Both the position numbers and the translations under genes were made by a program. The notes under the pieces were generated by a model. It saw only the letters and a list, made by a program, of their open reading frames with translations, did no database searches and was not told the origin of the DNA. A stretch of 64,000 nt of DNA, from positions 26,840,818 to 26,904,817 of the forward strand of contig CM070613.1 in the NCBI GenBank assembly GCA_036346395.1, given 5' to 3'. Below are positions 1-13,300 of this stretch, piece by piece (the stretch's first letter is position 1; each line of letters opens with the position of its first letter). This DNA is from Hsuehochloa calcarea. Its lineage: Eukaryota; Streptophyta; Magnoliopsida; Poales; Poaceae.

Positions 1-1020
1 GTGGTATAGCATGGGCTAGCAGCCCCCTAACATTTATTTTGACATGTATTATTTCGATAACATTTATTCTGCCATGCATTATTTTCTCTCTTTCGAGAGT
101 TTCAAACACATCTTTATTGTAGGCTTTACATATCAAATACGGGTCTACATATAATAAAAGAAAATAGTAGCTCCGTATCTCGAAATATAATAAATAAAAA
201 CACAATTAAATTAGAGTACACTCAAAATTTAATGCGGATAAATAATTGTTCCCAAGTAAATAATATTATTAACTAAAAAAGTGGTAAGCATATGTGCATC
301 CACATCAACATGCATGCAAGTTGAGTGGATATCAAGACAGATACTCATCTTAACGAGTTTTTTTTCTCAAAATTGGTATAGTTTGATTCAATATTATTTT
401 ATTTATAGTTTGAAAGTATTTTTTTCGAACCGAGTTAGTGAGCCAAACCGAGCGAGAGTGAAATCTAACTTCATTCGAAATCAAGTTATTTTAATGTTTA
501 ACTAATTGATAAGTATAATTACATAAATTTTAAACCAAGACCAAGAAACCGACGAGCCTTTTTCCCCCATCCTACGTGCAACCACCAATCCAAACCTGTG
601 TCGTCTATCTACTCCATCCTTTTAAAGGAGAAAGCAGACGACCAACACCATCGTCTGCTGTATGTCAGCCGCCAACAAAACGGACGTGAGCAGCTAGCAG
701 CTCATTTGTCGCGTACTCGCGTGTCCATGCCGTGGCCTCACGAAGCAACTCGGTACGGCACTCCCGCTACGTCGAGCTCCGCTTCACTATCTCGAGGAGC
801 ATCGGATGGGCCGGGCAAGTAGGCATGATCACCGAAGCTTGCTTGTGTTTGGGCCGCACGGGCCGGCCACCAACCAGCCCGGATCGTCATCAGTCGTTTG
901 ATTAAAACCTTTTCTGAAATGGAGACACACGATGAACCTATTCCTAGTTTCCTACAGGCGGTTTGCAAAATTAAATGTGAATGTTACTGGCTCACGTGCT
1001 AACGCAAATCTGAAGTGTAA
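1..1020. other. Unresolved AT-rich then GC-rich intergenic DNA
   Basis: Positions 1-540 are AT-rich with no coding signature. Positions 560-900 are more GC-rich, but the short open frames on both strands show no domain or consistent codon pattern. I see no tRNA, rRNA or promoter that I can support. Confidence 0.4.
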
Positions 1021-1021
1021 A

Positions 1022-1230
1022 CATAAAGAGAAAATTGATTATATGTTATCAAATAACTCCATTCACGATATACCATCGAATAACTTCATCTTGTTTTTAT
1101 ATTATGCCATCGGTTCCAATTTTCTTGATAATATGTCATCGCTGTCACCTTGCCATCTAAGCCCATCCGTTGACCTTGTCAGTTTTTTTTACGAAATGGC
1201 AAAAATGTCCCTACCTTCCCTCTTTCCCCC
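1022..1230. repeat. Dispersed transposon-end repeat, also present inverted near 35.5 kb
   Basis: The stretch beginning GAGAAAATTGATTATATG, followed by ATACCATCGAATAACTTCAT, reappears as a divergent reverse complement at about 35470-35600 (there TATAGTCAATTTTCTC). That makes it a dispersed repeat. The subterminal pattern resembles a DNA transposon end, possibly MULE-like. No matching terminal inverted repeat or target duplication is clear, so the superfamily is inference. Confidence 0.5.
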
Positions 1231-2640
1231 ATCTTCTCTCTTCCCTCTCATTCTCTCCCCGCCTCTAACTCTCCTCTCTCTCCCCAACACGCCCCTGGTA
1301 CTGCTCCTTCACCGGTAGCGACCGCGCACATGTGAGGCGGTGAACCGAAGCTAGTAAGCATGCACAGGCAAAGCGGCGCAGGACGGAGCCGGAGGAGGAG
1401 GCAACAACGCGACAACCGTCGCCTGAGATAGGGAGGAGGCCAGATCTGGCAGTTGCGTGGCAATGGACGGTTGGACTTGGATCCGGTCGCAGCATGGCCA
1501 GGCACAGTCGGATTGGGCAGGCCCGTGGGCGGGATGGCTGGATCCAGCGGTGCCATAGCTATGGTGCCTTCTGTTGTATTTTGAGGACTATTTGGTAATT
1601 TCTCAATTGAGAAAAGAAGACATAGAAAAGAAGTTGTGGGGCCCACCTGTCATTGAGATAGGGGAGGGATAAGATTGGAAACAATGTCTCCAACCCTAAC
1701 CTTGGTGAGGCGTGCGGCTTCAGGCGTTTGCTGGCGGCGGCGTGTGCGAGGTGGGCGCTCGGGAGGGTGGCTCATGCACATTGTGCGCTGGCCGTTGGAG
1801 CGGCACCCCAGGCCTCCTCCTCCTCTCTCCTTCTTCTTAAGGTGGTTCATCTCCTCTTTCTTATTGACCTGAAAAAGTGTGAGCTTTTTTCCCTTTTGTG
1901 TGACTCTTCTCCTCCTCCGATTGGGCTTCTTTGGGGGGGCTTTAGAGCTCTCGTGCTGCCGTGTTGACCCGACGTCGTCGGTGGTGAGGTCTAGACCTTC
2001 CTCCATGCACATTCCGTCGGTTCCTTTTTGCGCACTCTTCTCTATTGGGTGTGCGGTGGAAACACTTGGCAACTGCGCGATTGGGGTTTGGTCTTGGCTG
2101 GCTCTGGATTGATTTGGGAGTGGAAGTGATCTTCAGCTTTGGTGCTTGGTGCTCTGTGGGTCCATTCGGCCAGTGCAGCGTGAATGACTCTAGTGCGGCA
2201 TTTTTCTGTACCTCGACTTCGCAATTTTGGTGTGTCCCAGTGCGAATTGGCGTGTATCTCAAGCGACCTCGTCCGTTCAAACATGGCACAACAAGTCAAT
2301 TGGTTTTACGAGTCGGCACCTTCGGCGTGCCTTGCTCGGTGGCTTTGAGTGCCATCGCATCGTAGTATTGTTGTTTTCCATTTTACGCATTACTATACTA
2401 AAGTGTGTTGTGCTTGTTGATTTTACATTCGTAATTTTGACTATTACTAGGAGACTTGGTTTAGTAATGTTGTGGGCTCGGATTAATTCTCGATGAGGAG
2501 TTAGGGTCATTTTGATAATTGAATACGACAGTTAGATATAAATTGGCCTTGGGCTAGAAGTTAACTTGTTGTTTTCTATTGTGTCATGTTATTCATGCTC
2601 ACCTGATCACTCTGTTTCATTTTGTTGATGATGTCGTAGT
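1231..2640. other. Unresolved mixed-composition DNA
   Basis: Pyrimidine-rich at 1200-1300, then GC-rich to about 2300. Several overlapping frames of 75-140 codons occur on both strands, low in complexity (Arg, Pro and Ser rich) and without a recognisable domain. It could be captured gene fragments or transposon UTR. I do not call a gene. Confidence 0.35.
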
Positions 2641-3130
2641 AAGAAGGGCTTGTGATGAAAAGGGACCCTCGATGTCTGCGAGAGGGCGGGGATTCTCCGA
2701 GAGTAGATCGATTGCTAGGAGAAGTAAATGTGTATTAATTATCGAGAAAAGGTCTAGTTATTACATGGGGAGGCGTCTATTTATAGCCTTGGAGTAGGTA
2801 CATGAAGTGCGATTCTACACCTAAAATGTCCTATGCCCATAGGGGTTGTAGTGGCCTTTCCTCCCCTACGTGTAGCCTTCGGCTTTTAGTGGACCTTCCT
2901 AGTCTTGGTCCACCCAGTTGGTGCGCTTGGTCCACCGATGCTCTCCACCCTTCATCAAGTGTGGGGTGTTTCCGGGCTAGAGGGGGGCTCCGAACCCTTC
3001 AGCGCCCCTGATGTGGCCCTATGGGACTCCTGAATCATGGTGTCGTGGTGCCTCGGCGATCCTTCGGAAGCCTCCACACTACCTTCGAAGCCTCCCTGAA
3101 GGTATGCCTCGTACCCTCAGGGAGGCCCCC
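2640..3130 (-). repeat. Gypsy LTR fragment, family of the 34.0-34.6 kb LTR
   Basis: It aligns along its length with 34050-34490: the AGTTATTACATGGGG block, the GTAGCCTT block, TTGGTCCACCCAGTT, the GTGCCTCGGCGATCCTTCGG block and the final run of C. The related copy reads as an LTR in minus orientation. Here it stops abruptly at 3130, where another LTR (TATAACATCC) begins, so it was probably interrupted by that insertion. The missing distal part may lie near 10291-10400, but that match is weak. Confidence 0.65.
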
Positions 3131-6100
3131 TATAACATCCTAATTTTCTGAAGTTTCAAATTTTTTTAGTAGTTTAGTCCTTTTGGAAAAATTTACCAAA
3201 TTTTATTTGAATTATAATAAAGCTTAAATGAACTTTTAAATATCAAAATAATTTAATGTGACTAATCTGAACATCAACTAATTCCAAAACTATTTTATTT
3301 GGGTTTCTTGTGCTAGGAAATATTTTCAGACTTTTCTAGAATTTTTTCGAGTTCATTTGCTATTTTTAATTTTCTAATAGGATTTTCAGGTATTTCTAAA
3401 ATGCAAAAACTATTAAAAATCTCAGGAAATCTTTCGGGCCTAATATCTTTCACATGACCCATTTCTTTCGAAGTTCATTGACCCATTGACCTTTTTCTTC
3501 TTCTTGCATATTATTGTCTTTTCCTCTTTCCGCTTGCGCGGGTGGGACCCACCTATCGGAATCATCTTCAACGTGGACTCCTTTCTCCGAGTTTCACTCG
3601 CACACGCCTCTCCGTCAGTATCCACTCGGACACGCCCCTCCGACCCTATTTAAAGCCCCGCACCCACGTCAAAATCTTTGCACCACCCTTCTCTCCCGAA
3701 ACCCTAGCTTTGTTCCTCGGAGCGTACCGCTTTTACGCCGAATCGATCCATAGAAGTCGAGCGACGCCGAAGTTTTCCTCGCTAGGTTTTATCACCGTCG
3801 GTTTGCCTTAGCCCTCTTCGTCACTGGAAACGGGATCGCCTCGTTGTGTTCTACATGATGCGCACTTCGCCGTCACCGCCATGCAACTGAGCCACTCCGC
3901 CGCTTACTCGTCGCCATCATCGTTGTGGTCAAGTCAGATGAAGACCAGCGAGTCATCGTATTCCTCGTGTTGCCCTTGCCGGATCAATCCTTGCGTCATG
4001 GTAGGCCGTCGTTCGTTGGAACCCCTTAGTCTCGAGGCGGCAGCGTCGTTTAGCCGTCGTGTACGCCGCACCTTACGCCACCGTGCCTACCACCTCAGCC
4101 CTTCACGTGTGTGTCAGCCAGTCAGCAGCCACGTGTCCACCCAAACTCTAAAAATCAGATCCAACCTCAGTAGGTCTAGTCCACCGTGAGCCAAGTCTCT
4201 GTCATTTGGGTCCCACATATGATTCACTATGTTGTGAAGCCGATGAGCCATAGACCTATGGCGGATCCATGAACCCGATCCATAGACCCCTGGTCCCACA
4301 TGTCAGCCTCTGTTCCTATTTTCCATATTTTCTTTTAATTCAAAAATCATTGCTGATGCAGCAATTTGGGATTTCCAGTAGAAAGATAATTTGAGAAATT
4401 CAAAATAGAAATTCCCTTTTCTTCTTCTTAGGTTTAGATATTCCAAAAGCCCGTTCTTTCTCATGATTTAGCTAAAAGGGTAAAAAGTTAGAATTCGATT
4501 AAGGTTTAATAATAGTAAATTTAAGAGTAGAAATAACTGCTAATAATAATCAGTATCGACGCCGCGTAATTGTTGGACTGAATAATTATTTAAGCTGTGT
4601 ACGAATAATTAGTCATAGACCAGACCGATAAGTAATAAAATAAAAATTATTAATAAAAATAGAAAACGTGTATGTAGCAAACCTGTAAATTTCAGACGAA
4701 TCGCAAGTAGAAAAATTAAAAGGGGGAAATGATGTAAAATAAGTCTAATAAAATTTCCACTCTGTTAGATAAATAACTTGATGCGTTACCTGCAAATTTC
4801 AGATAAATCGCTAGAAAATGCATTTTTAAATCTCGTACAGATGGATAACAGTAGATATAACAGTCTAAAATAAAAATAGGAATATATATATAAATTAATC
4901 CGAGACTTTTAACATAAATTAATGACCAGTATGAACTGCTAAAATAAATAGATAGCCCGATGCATAAGAAATACTTTATTAGGTTAAAATAATTAAATAA
5001 ATATCAAGTTAGTCTATTTAGAAAATTAAATAAATGTATGCGCATTCGATTAGGCATATCTGCATGAATAAAATAATCTTAGTTGTATGTGAGTACGTGT
5101 AGTAATTTTATCTATCGTGTGATAAAACACAAGTTTAGGCAACTAGCAATCCTAAAGCTGATAGATCGTAGAATGACCATGGTTTAGGAGTGCCAACTTA
5201 TGAGGTCCAAAAATATTATTAAATTAAAGTTGCTAACAAAGTAAAGTCCACTAACTTATGTATGCATAATAACACCCAAAAGCAACTAAGTATTTATCTA
5301 TTTATTATTCACGCTCTGCATAATTAGAGAGAGGCGAACCCACTTGAGACGAGTAGGTGATCCAGATTTCTTGACCCGATCTTTTCTCGACTACAAAGGC
5401 AAGCTTATCTCTTGAACATAAATCTAGTTACATTAAATATAAACTATATATTATTGTACATTATATGTATTGCGTGAAAACTGTGTCTCTTAAAAATCAA
5501 ATCGAATAAATGAGATGATGAGAAAAGATATGAGAACAGAGATGATGAATGGGATGAGAAAATAGTTAATATTATAGCTGGTAAAGGGGACCCGTGGAAG
5601 GAAAGAGATGAGGGAAGAGGTGGGACCCTTTATGTATGGTTATTATATAAGGACCAACAAAACTATCACCTGGATAAGAGGTTGTATGTAAGTGCCAACC
5701 ATTTTTCTGTTTCGACGGGCAAAAAATACTACCTTGTTATGTGGCTATACTCTCCACATCGGGTAAATAACTATGTGTGAGTGTGATGGAGGAACCCAGA
5801 ACCGGTAGGAGAGTCCAGGAGTGGGTGATCCAAGGCGCTATAGCACTATGGTGGAGTGTTAGGTGCAGAGAGTGCGGCCCAACCAACATTACGGGAACTC
5901 AGTGGAGGACTAGGTAAGCGCCCCAGGGCACCGACGGAAAGTAATGGGTAGAGAATTAATCACGTAACCTGGAAAACGTTCTGTACTCTGAACTCGAACT
6001 TGCATAAAAGGAAATGCAAGGGGCCCAGCTCAGAGTAGCTATCGGTAAAGTTGTACAAAGCCTGTGCAGTGCTAAAGAAAAATCGTTAATTCATACATGT

Positions 6101-6299
6101 CTCCTGGACTGGAGCCTACAATGACTACTGAGAGGTCTATCTTCTTACCGAGTGACAAGTAGTCTTTTCAGTTTTAAAATATGCTACTTAAAGTTTTAAT
6201 GAGTTATTTATTTTTAGAAAAGACATGATCTATAACATGTAATAAAGTATAGAGATGAGTCATCCGGTGCATTTTTGCTATTAAAGCTTGTTGAGTACA
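3131..6299 (+). repeat. Gypsy LTR, first part (TATAACATCC start), split by a solo LTR
   Basis: It starts TATAACATCC, a one-base variant of the TGTAACATCC start used by several grass gypsy LTRs. It has a TATTTAAA promoter-like site near 3643 and a long AT-rich tail. Its last bases (CTTGTTGAGTACA) align with 9898-9910 of a related LTR. The sequence after the solo LTR, from 8993, continues that alignment, so the solo LTR at 6300-8987 appears to have inserted here. Open frames inside are not convincing genes. Confidence 0.6.
6295..6299 (+). repeat. Target-site duplication GTACA (left)
   Basis: The five bases GTACA directly before the TGCAACATCC start of the solo LTR are repeated directly after its end at 8988-8992. 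Confidence 0.8.
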
Positions 6300-8987
6300 T
6301 GCAACATCCCAATTTTTTTAGTCTTAAAATCCAACAACGCGTAATCTCCAACTAAACTCCTTCTAAGCGCGTCAAATCTCATCCCTATCTCTCCCACTCT
6401 TTTACATTGGAATCAAATCCCAATTTGCTCACTATCTTCGAAATCAAACAAGAGTCCGAAACGAACTCGATTTGGGATCTCCCAAATCCGGCACCCCCCG
6501 CCCTATATAAGGCATCCCCGAGGTTCGCCCAGCCGCCCGCATCTCAAACCATCAAGCGGCCACTTCCCAAGAACCCTAGCACCGCCGTTATCCATCAATT
6601 AGGGTTTTCGGCTGAGCTTTTTCTTTTGCCAATTGCGCCGCCACCATCGTCGCCTCGTCACCGTTGAGCACGCCATCAGGTCCGCCGTCGCCAGAACTAC
6701 CCAGTGCGCCCTCCCTGCTGCAGGAGCATCACCGGAGCTCAAGTCCGACAATAGCCGGAGCTCTCTGCCGCTTCAACCTCGCCGCCGGTCATCATCGTTG
6801 TCCTCGATCAACCGGAGTTAGCTCACCAGGTTCTCAATAACGCCAGCTACCGGCCGATACCACTCACCATCGGTAGATCGCCGCCGTTCGCCGTTGCCAT
6901 CGGTTCCCGAGCGCCGCTGCCGTTGATCTGACGTGGCGAGCTGCGTCAGCGCTAGCGTCACCCTCTGTGCCGACATGTTGCGTGCGTGTCTGCTTCGTCA
7001 GCGCGTGCGTGGCACGGTCCACCTATTCCCAGATCTATCGGTTCGGTGAACTCGGTCCACCGTGAGTCGTGAGACTGACATGAGGGTCCCACATGTCAGT
7101 ATTTTCTTTTATTTATCTTTTAAAATTTCTTCAGCGTCGTCGTTTCACAATAATCCAATTTTTCAATAGAAAAATAATTCAAAAATTCTAATAAATCCAA
7201 AATTAGGGTATTTCTTTAAATTCAATCTTCCAAAGCTCATATCTTTTGTATCCGAACTCCAATTGAGCCCATTTAAATTTACAAATTTATCTAAATTCAA
7301 GATCTATTTTTTTTTTTTTGGAGTTGGTTTTTTTCTCTATTATTTATTTATTTTGTTTGTTTGTTTCGTTTACGAGTAGACGTTAATTCTTCGGGGAATT
7401 TTGAAGAAGAAGTGCCTCAAGATCAAGATGAGTACCTAGACCTTTTTCAAGGAAAGTTATACCTTTGATTATGTTGAACCCAATTTTGAAAATACTTTGA
7501 TTCAAATTATTGTGTTCTATTTCAAGTATTTATTTAAATGCTTTTGGGCTTAGTTTTAATCAAATTATTATATCCACCTTGTCTATTGTTATGTCTTTTT
7601 TTCACCTAGGTTGGTTCATTATTAGTTGGTATTATTGTAGCACCAGCGTGGGTTGGTTATATCTGAGTAGATTGCTTAGCCATGCTCTGAGTCATCATCT
7701 CATGTGAGTTGTAGATATAAACTTGACTAAGTGATTATAGAAGCGTATGATAAAGCTGTGTGTCTTGTGTGCTATTACTTGTTGGTGGCATGTGTTGCAC
7801 TTAACCAACGGGGTGGGAAAAGATTTAGGCCGAGTCAAGTGGTGTATATTGTGTGATATGGTGGAAACTATGTGAATGACAATATTAGTGCGTGTGATAT
7901 TTAGTTAGAAAGCTGAAGTCTTGCTTTGGTCAATTAAGAACTTAACTTTGTATGCCATTGGTGAGCCTTCTTTATGCGACCACATGCTTGGTATGGAACG
8001 GGTCTAACTTAGTAAGTTATAGAGTCTTGATATTGACTACTCACGTAGATAGGTTAGGCTGTGTGCCAGGGTGGAAGGTGTGTACCGCTATCTTTGGGTC
8101 ACATCTGTGAGCGGTTTGTCGTCATCAGATCCAACGGTGTGTGACGTTCAAAGTAATGTGTGTACAAATTGGGCGACGATAAAGCACATCGGGAGTGTCA
8201 ATGCTTTGGATGAAGTTTCTGAAAGGTTTTGTTATGGTTAGTGCTAGCTACACTGATTGTATCTTGTGGGTAAAGTGTACAATCTCTACAGATTGTTTAA
8301 TCAATCTATTCGAATAGCCGCGTCCTCGGTCATGGACATGCTCAGGGATTTCACACGAGGGGTAGATTTTCATAAAACAATTGGGAATGGTTAACTGTGT
8401 GAGATAACTTATGCAGCTGTGTGAATAACTTGTTTAGGCTATGTATCTTTGTGAAAACAAACATCAAATTAATATTTTTTATTTGTTTTGAATTATGTTT
8501 TCAATCTATTATTTGTATTCAATTGCAAATATTGCATTTATGCAAAATAACCACAAAAGTCATTCCTTTGGAATAAGCAATCATCTATAAATTGCATTCT
8601 GTGGTATGACTTGCGAGTACGGTTGTGTACCCATGCTTGCTTTAAACAATCAACAGAAGTGGAGGAGTCTTCGGCTGCATTTGAGGAGTTCTACGAAGAT
8701 GCTGATAGTTAGGGTCTTGATCGATCGGTTGCTGTGGTGAATTGATGGGATTCATTGGAGTTTAATTTAGTTAAAATCATTGCTATTTATTTATTGTCAA
8801 CCCTGCATTGCTTAATAAATGTAAAGTCGACCATAAGGTCAAAACTATTAGTTTCTACTCAAATTAGTCGTTTATTCTAGTAATCGTCTTGTGTGGATCG
8901 ATATTCATTTATGTTGATACTATGTGCACTAGCGTGATCCTAAACTAGTGCAGAATGTATAACATAATTGCATTTTGGGTCCTGACA
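6300..8987 (+). mobile_element. Solo LTR of a Ty3/gypsy retrotransposon, 2688 bp
   Basis: It begins TGCAACATCCC and ends GGGTCCTGACA, so it has TG...CA ends, and it is flanked by a perfect 5-bp duplication GTACA. No internal retroviral-type genes are present, so this is a single LTR left after recombination between two LTRs. It carries a TATA box (TATATAA, 6504-6510), which fits plus orientation. Its second half is homologous to 9360-10290. Open frames at 6407-6821 lie in the transcribed part of the LTR and are not recognised as genes. Confidence 0.85.
6504..6510 (+). promoter_or_regulatory. TATA box of solo LTR
   Basis: TATATAA in a GC-rich setting about 200 bp from the LTR start, the usual place for an LTR core promoter. 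Confidence 0.5.
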
Positions 8988-8992
8988 GTACA
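8988..8992 (+). repeat. Target-site duplication GTACA (right)
   Basis: Matches 6295-6299 exactly and follows the CA end of the solo LTR. Confidence 0.8.
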
Positions 8993-9355
8993 TTAGTTCT
9001 CAACCTTGCTATTATTATCCTTTGTTAGATCCTAATTCGTAGGTATCTATCACGAGTGGGACGAAAGGATACATGAAGTGTAGATGAGGCGCATGAGACA
9101 AGGACACTTACTCGTAGTGCGAGGGCAAGGTGTACACCCAATTCGGCACATGGGACGAGTAGGCAACCAGTGGAGCAGGACAGGCAAGCGACGTAGCCCC
9201 ATTTTGCAGTTGTACATTACTAATTGTAATAGGAACCAAAGATTTGCATGGCTAAATCTTTGTAATAAAAGTGCGATTTCTATTTTATTGTTACTTTGCA
9301 TTGACTCTAGTAAGGCTTACTATTAAGTGGAGTGGTGTTCTATCGGGCGGATAAA
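8993..9355 (+). repeat. Continuation of the interrupted LTR
   Basis: The first about 45 bases continue the LTR broken at 6299 when aligned to 9903-9945. Further on, similarity is too weak to place an LTR end, and the right boundary is approximate. Confidence 0.4.
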
Positions 9356-10290
9356 TAGTAATTCTTAGGCCTAAGTGTGATTACCCTCCGAGGTAATGAC
9401 ACGGGGGCGCAGCATATGGTCACATTTATAAGTGGTTCGCCATCTTCAAGTCCAACGGTGTGCGTCGTACCAAAACATCATGAGGGTCAATTGTCGAGGT
9501 AAAGTTTCGAAAAGTTTTTGTTGTGATCAACTTTGATCAGGTTGATTGCATATTGTGTGTAAAGTATACTACCTCTGCAGAGTGTTAATCAATCTATTAG
9601 AATAGCCACGTCCATGGCCATGGACATGCTCGAGGATTTTCCACGAGAGGTAGATTTTCATAAAACAATTGGGAAGGGACAACAGTGTGGGAAAATTTAT
9701 GTAGCTGTATGAAAGAAATTGATTAAGCTTAGTGTCTTTGTGGAGACAATTGTTAAAACCATTACTGTTTATTTGTTTTGAATTACGTTTTCAATCTATT
9801 ATTTATATTCAATTGCAAAAGTTGCTTTATTGCAAAATAGCCACAGAAGTCATTTCCTTTGGAATAAGCAATCATCTATAGTTGTATTCTGTGGTACAAC
9901 TTGTTGAGTACTTAGAGTACTCATTCTTGTTGTATTATCCAAGCTGAAGTGGAGGAATTGTCGCCTACTTTCGAGGAGGAGCTTTACGTGGATGGTGATC
10001 GTTAGGTCTTGATCCCAGTCGGTTGCCTGTGGTGAGTCAATGGGTATCTGTTGGAGTTGCTTTCGTTTTTCTGTCGTTTCATTATTTAGTGTTAGCCATG
10101 CATAGCTAAATAATTGTAAACTCGACCATAAGGTCAAAACTGCTATTTATTATTCAAATTAGTCATTTACTCTTATATTAGTCTTGTGTAGGATGATATT
10201 TATCTATGTTTACCTGTGTGCACTAACTTGTTCTGGACTAGTGTAGTTAGTATACACAAAGGGTCAAGAATTGTATTTTGGGTCCAGACA
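9356..10290 (+). repeat. Second half of a gypsy LTR related to the solo LTR
   Basis: Aligns with about 8050-8987: GATAGCCGTAT-type blocks, ATTTTCATAAAACAATTGGGA, TCGACCATAAGGTCAAAAC, and the end TTTTGGGTCCAGACA against TTTTGGGTCCTGACA. The first half of this copy is absent, so it is 5'-truncated. The 3' end at 10290 has the CA expected of an LTR. Confidence 0.6.
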
Positions 10291-10308
10291 CTAATGCCGC
10301 GTCTCCAA

Positions 10309-13300
10309 CTTGGCCCCAGGCGGGCCGGGATTATTAAGGGGACCCCATACCATGATTACGGCGCGGGGCCATCACCACTCTTGGCCGGTCGTATCATCAT
10401 AAGCCCTAATAACTTCGTGGCTAAAACAACACCCTTTCCGAAGAATGTATACTTCCTCCCAGTGGGCGCCGCCCCATGTATACACATTGGTGGCACTCTC
10501 TCGTCAAAAGTTCATGCATCAATTCCACTCAATCACATAGATAATGTCATTGGTTGGGGATGCCATGCATGCGGCACGAACATTATTAATAAAGACATAC
10601 CCTATATCATAAGCATAATAACTCAAGAGTAATTACAATAAACAAAAGTTCATGCATCAATTCCACTCAATCACATAGAGCCAAAGCACGAACAAAATAA
10701 AGATAAAATAATTTCAAGAGCAATAAAGAGGCCAACCGGAAGCAAAAAGTGCCATAAGATGGCGATAAACAAAAGAGCCCAGCGGTGTGCCTTTTACCCA
10801 CAAGGCAGCAGACCGAGGGCCTGACTAGCCGTCGAACCCGCGACACATCTCACGAAGTGAAGCCCTTGGGGCTCACCTTCTTCCTCTGCAAACAAAAGCG
10901 ACCCGACAAAAGGCTGGGTGAGTACTGAATGTACTACAAAGATATATAAGAATGATAACAGATCTATCGATAACAATATGCAAGCGTATTTAAGTGGGCG
11001 AGCTAGGATTGAAGTTTGCAAGCATAAAGCAAGTTTTATTTGCAATAATGTAATAGATTGAAGGCAATTTTGCAATCTGATTTTATTTGACAAAAGCAGT
11101 AGTAAACAAGTATCAACAACGATAAAAGCAGTCCTGGTAGTGACTAAACCATTAGTCACCACAACAATAGCATGAATTACCCATTCATGCCAACCATATC
11201 AAATTTTAATTTAAAAGGTTGTAGTCTAGTTCTTGCGACCTTACCAAGCATGTCCATAACCTAGGGCGAGGCTATTGAATAGTTTTATCCTGCGGGGTGT
11301 ACCAACTTACCCACATGTCGGACCGCCTTTTGCCACATGATTAAGCACACTTCCTTAGGTATGCAAGCACGGCTAAGTCCTCTGAGACTTTTCCAATCTT
11401 ATGTATTAACCCGGTCGCCCATATGGATAGAAACCCATACGTTGTGTCGGGTCGTGGCCCGACCTCGGACAACTACCCCTCACGGGTAAAGCCTCGGACA
11501 AGCTGCGGCGCCCCTCGGTGGAGAGTCCATCCGGAAACTCCACCACACACCCAAACACAAGAACACAATTCCTTTTTCACACAACACACACACGCTCCTC
11601 CTGCGACTCGGAGATAACACACTCCAAAGTACTAGGTCAAGAGGGTCCCATATAACCCTCATGTGGTTAGTGCATAAAAGCGCTTGGCTTAGTGACACAA
11701 GTAACTTTCGGTCCTTAGGGACACAGGCACCTTTCCTTGTCACACCCAACAATCACACCAACATGCCATTGTGCCCAAGTCAAACCATTTTGTTTCATTT
11801 TCGGTTTTACAAAACAAAAGCATAAGGTGCTGAACCAAAATAAACAAAATGATTTGTGTGATCAAGGTCATCGACTAGGTCGATAACCGCCCAATTCTCT
11901 GGTAGCTAAGCATTTCTAAGCATGACATCATAAAAGGCAGTAAAGAGCATAATTAAATCACGGGCTCTAATTCACGTGATGATAATAACTTATGGTTGTG
12001 GCGGGGATAACATTTTAATGGCAACAATGCATTAGGAATAGCTACCTCTAAGCAGGGCAAAAATAATTGGACACAAAAGCAATGCATACATATAGTTTGT
12101 AAACAAGATATTAGACTTTGAAAGTAATGGGACATTTATGGTCAAATATCTTGCCTTCTGAAGCTTCATTTGTTTTGCTGCGAGAGGATCACTCTCGATA
12201 TGATCAATATTATGCAACCTATCGAAAGAACCAACAAGAACCAAAAAGGCGAGAAATATCAAAAGATGCAACAGCAAAACTCAGCAAAAGTTCTCAAATT
12301 TTTACAGTAGAAAGAACATAATTTTTATGAACTAAAGCAACAAGAACCAATTGATTTGGATTCTCAATGCAAAGTTATGGCCAAAACAATTTCAGTCGGC
12401 GAGAAAGGAAAAACATCACTATTCACCTAAGCAATGATTTTAGTGAAATTTTCTAGAATGACACGACTACTGAAATTTTTATGATAAATCAAGCACCTCA
12501 TAAGATGAACAGCCCACTGGATTCATCTCATTTGGAGCTTGCAATAATTAGTTATGAGTTTTCTAAGATCCACTATTTTTACATTGTAAAGATAATCGGT
12601 TTAAAGCTTACTTTTAAAATAAATCTTTTACGCTCTGCGACAAATGAGCAACCTATCTTTGGAAATAAGTTTACTAAGAATGAAAAATAATGGCCTTGGT
12701 TTTATCATTTTTGAAGTTCTGAGAAAATTACTTATGAATTTTGGAAGATAAAACTATTTTTAGGTTGATAAATAACTCTACAGAAATATAACTCGGATAA
12801 GCGGCGTGGAAGAACATGGGCGAAGATCATTGATCCAACAGCCCACAGCGCGACAACGAGAAACGCGCCAACCCTAAGCATCGGCCGTTGGATGAAAGAT
12901 GAGCGCACGGATGCCAGGATGTTCGGCGGTCGAGCGTTCACGCGTCGTGAACCGTTGATCTTGGATCCAGCGGTCCGCGCGGATCGAACCGTTCGGACGG
13001 TCGAGCGTTCATCGAATCTGGACCGTTGATCGAAATCGGACGACCCGCAGCGATGACCTAAGCGGCAGCGTCCGATCCGACCACAAGAATCGGCGTTTGA
13101 TCTAAAATCCTCGGCTCAAACTCAGCGATAGCAAAAGCTCTCATTTTCGTCCAGGCAGCGAAGGTCGACCAAAAACGAGCGAAGCCCGACGATCGCGGTG
13201 ACTCAAGCAAAAATAGCGAAATCTAAAGCTACTACGGTGATCGCAATAGCATGGAGTACCTCTTGAAGCAAGGAATTGGGCGAGAGATGGACTTCAGGGT

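Noticed and set aside
10291..10400. Continuation of the gypsy LTR broken at 3130
   Set aside because: Some shared blocks (CCTAA.GC, GGCGGG) but too weak, and the same bases also align partly with the long gypsy LTR end.
10216..10632. 138-codon plus-strand frame
   Set aside because: Crosses the junction between an LTR end and the rearranged LTR of the next element; no domain.
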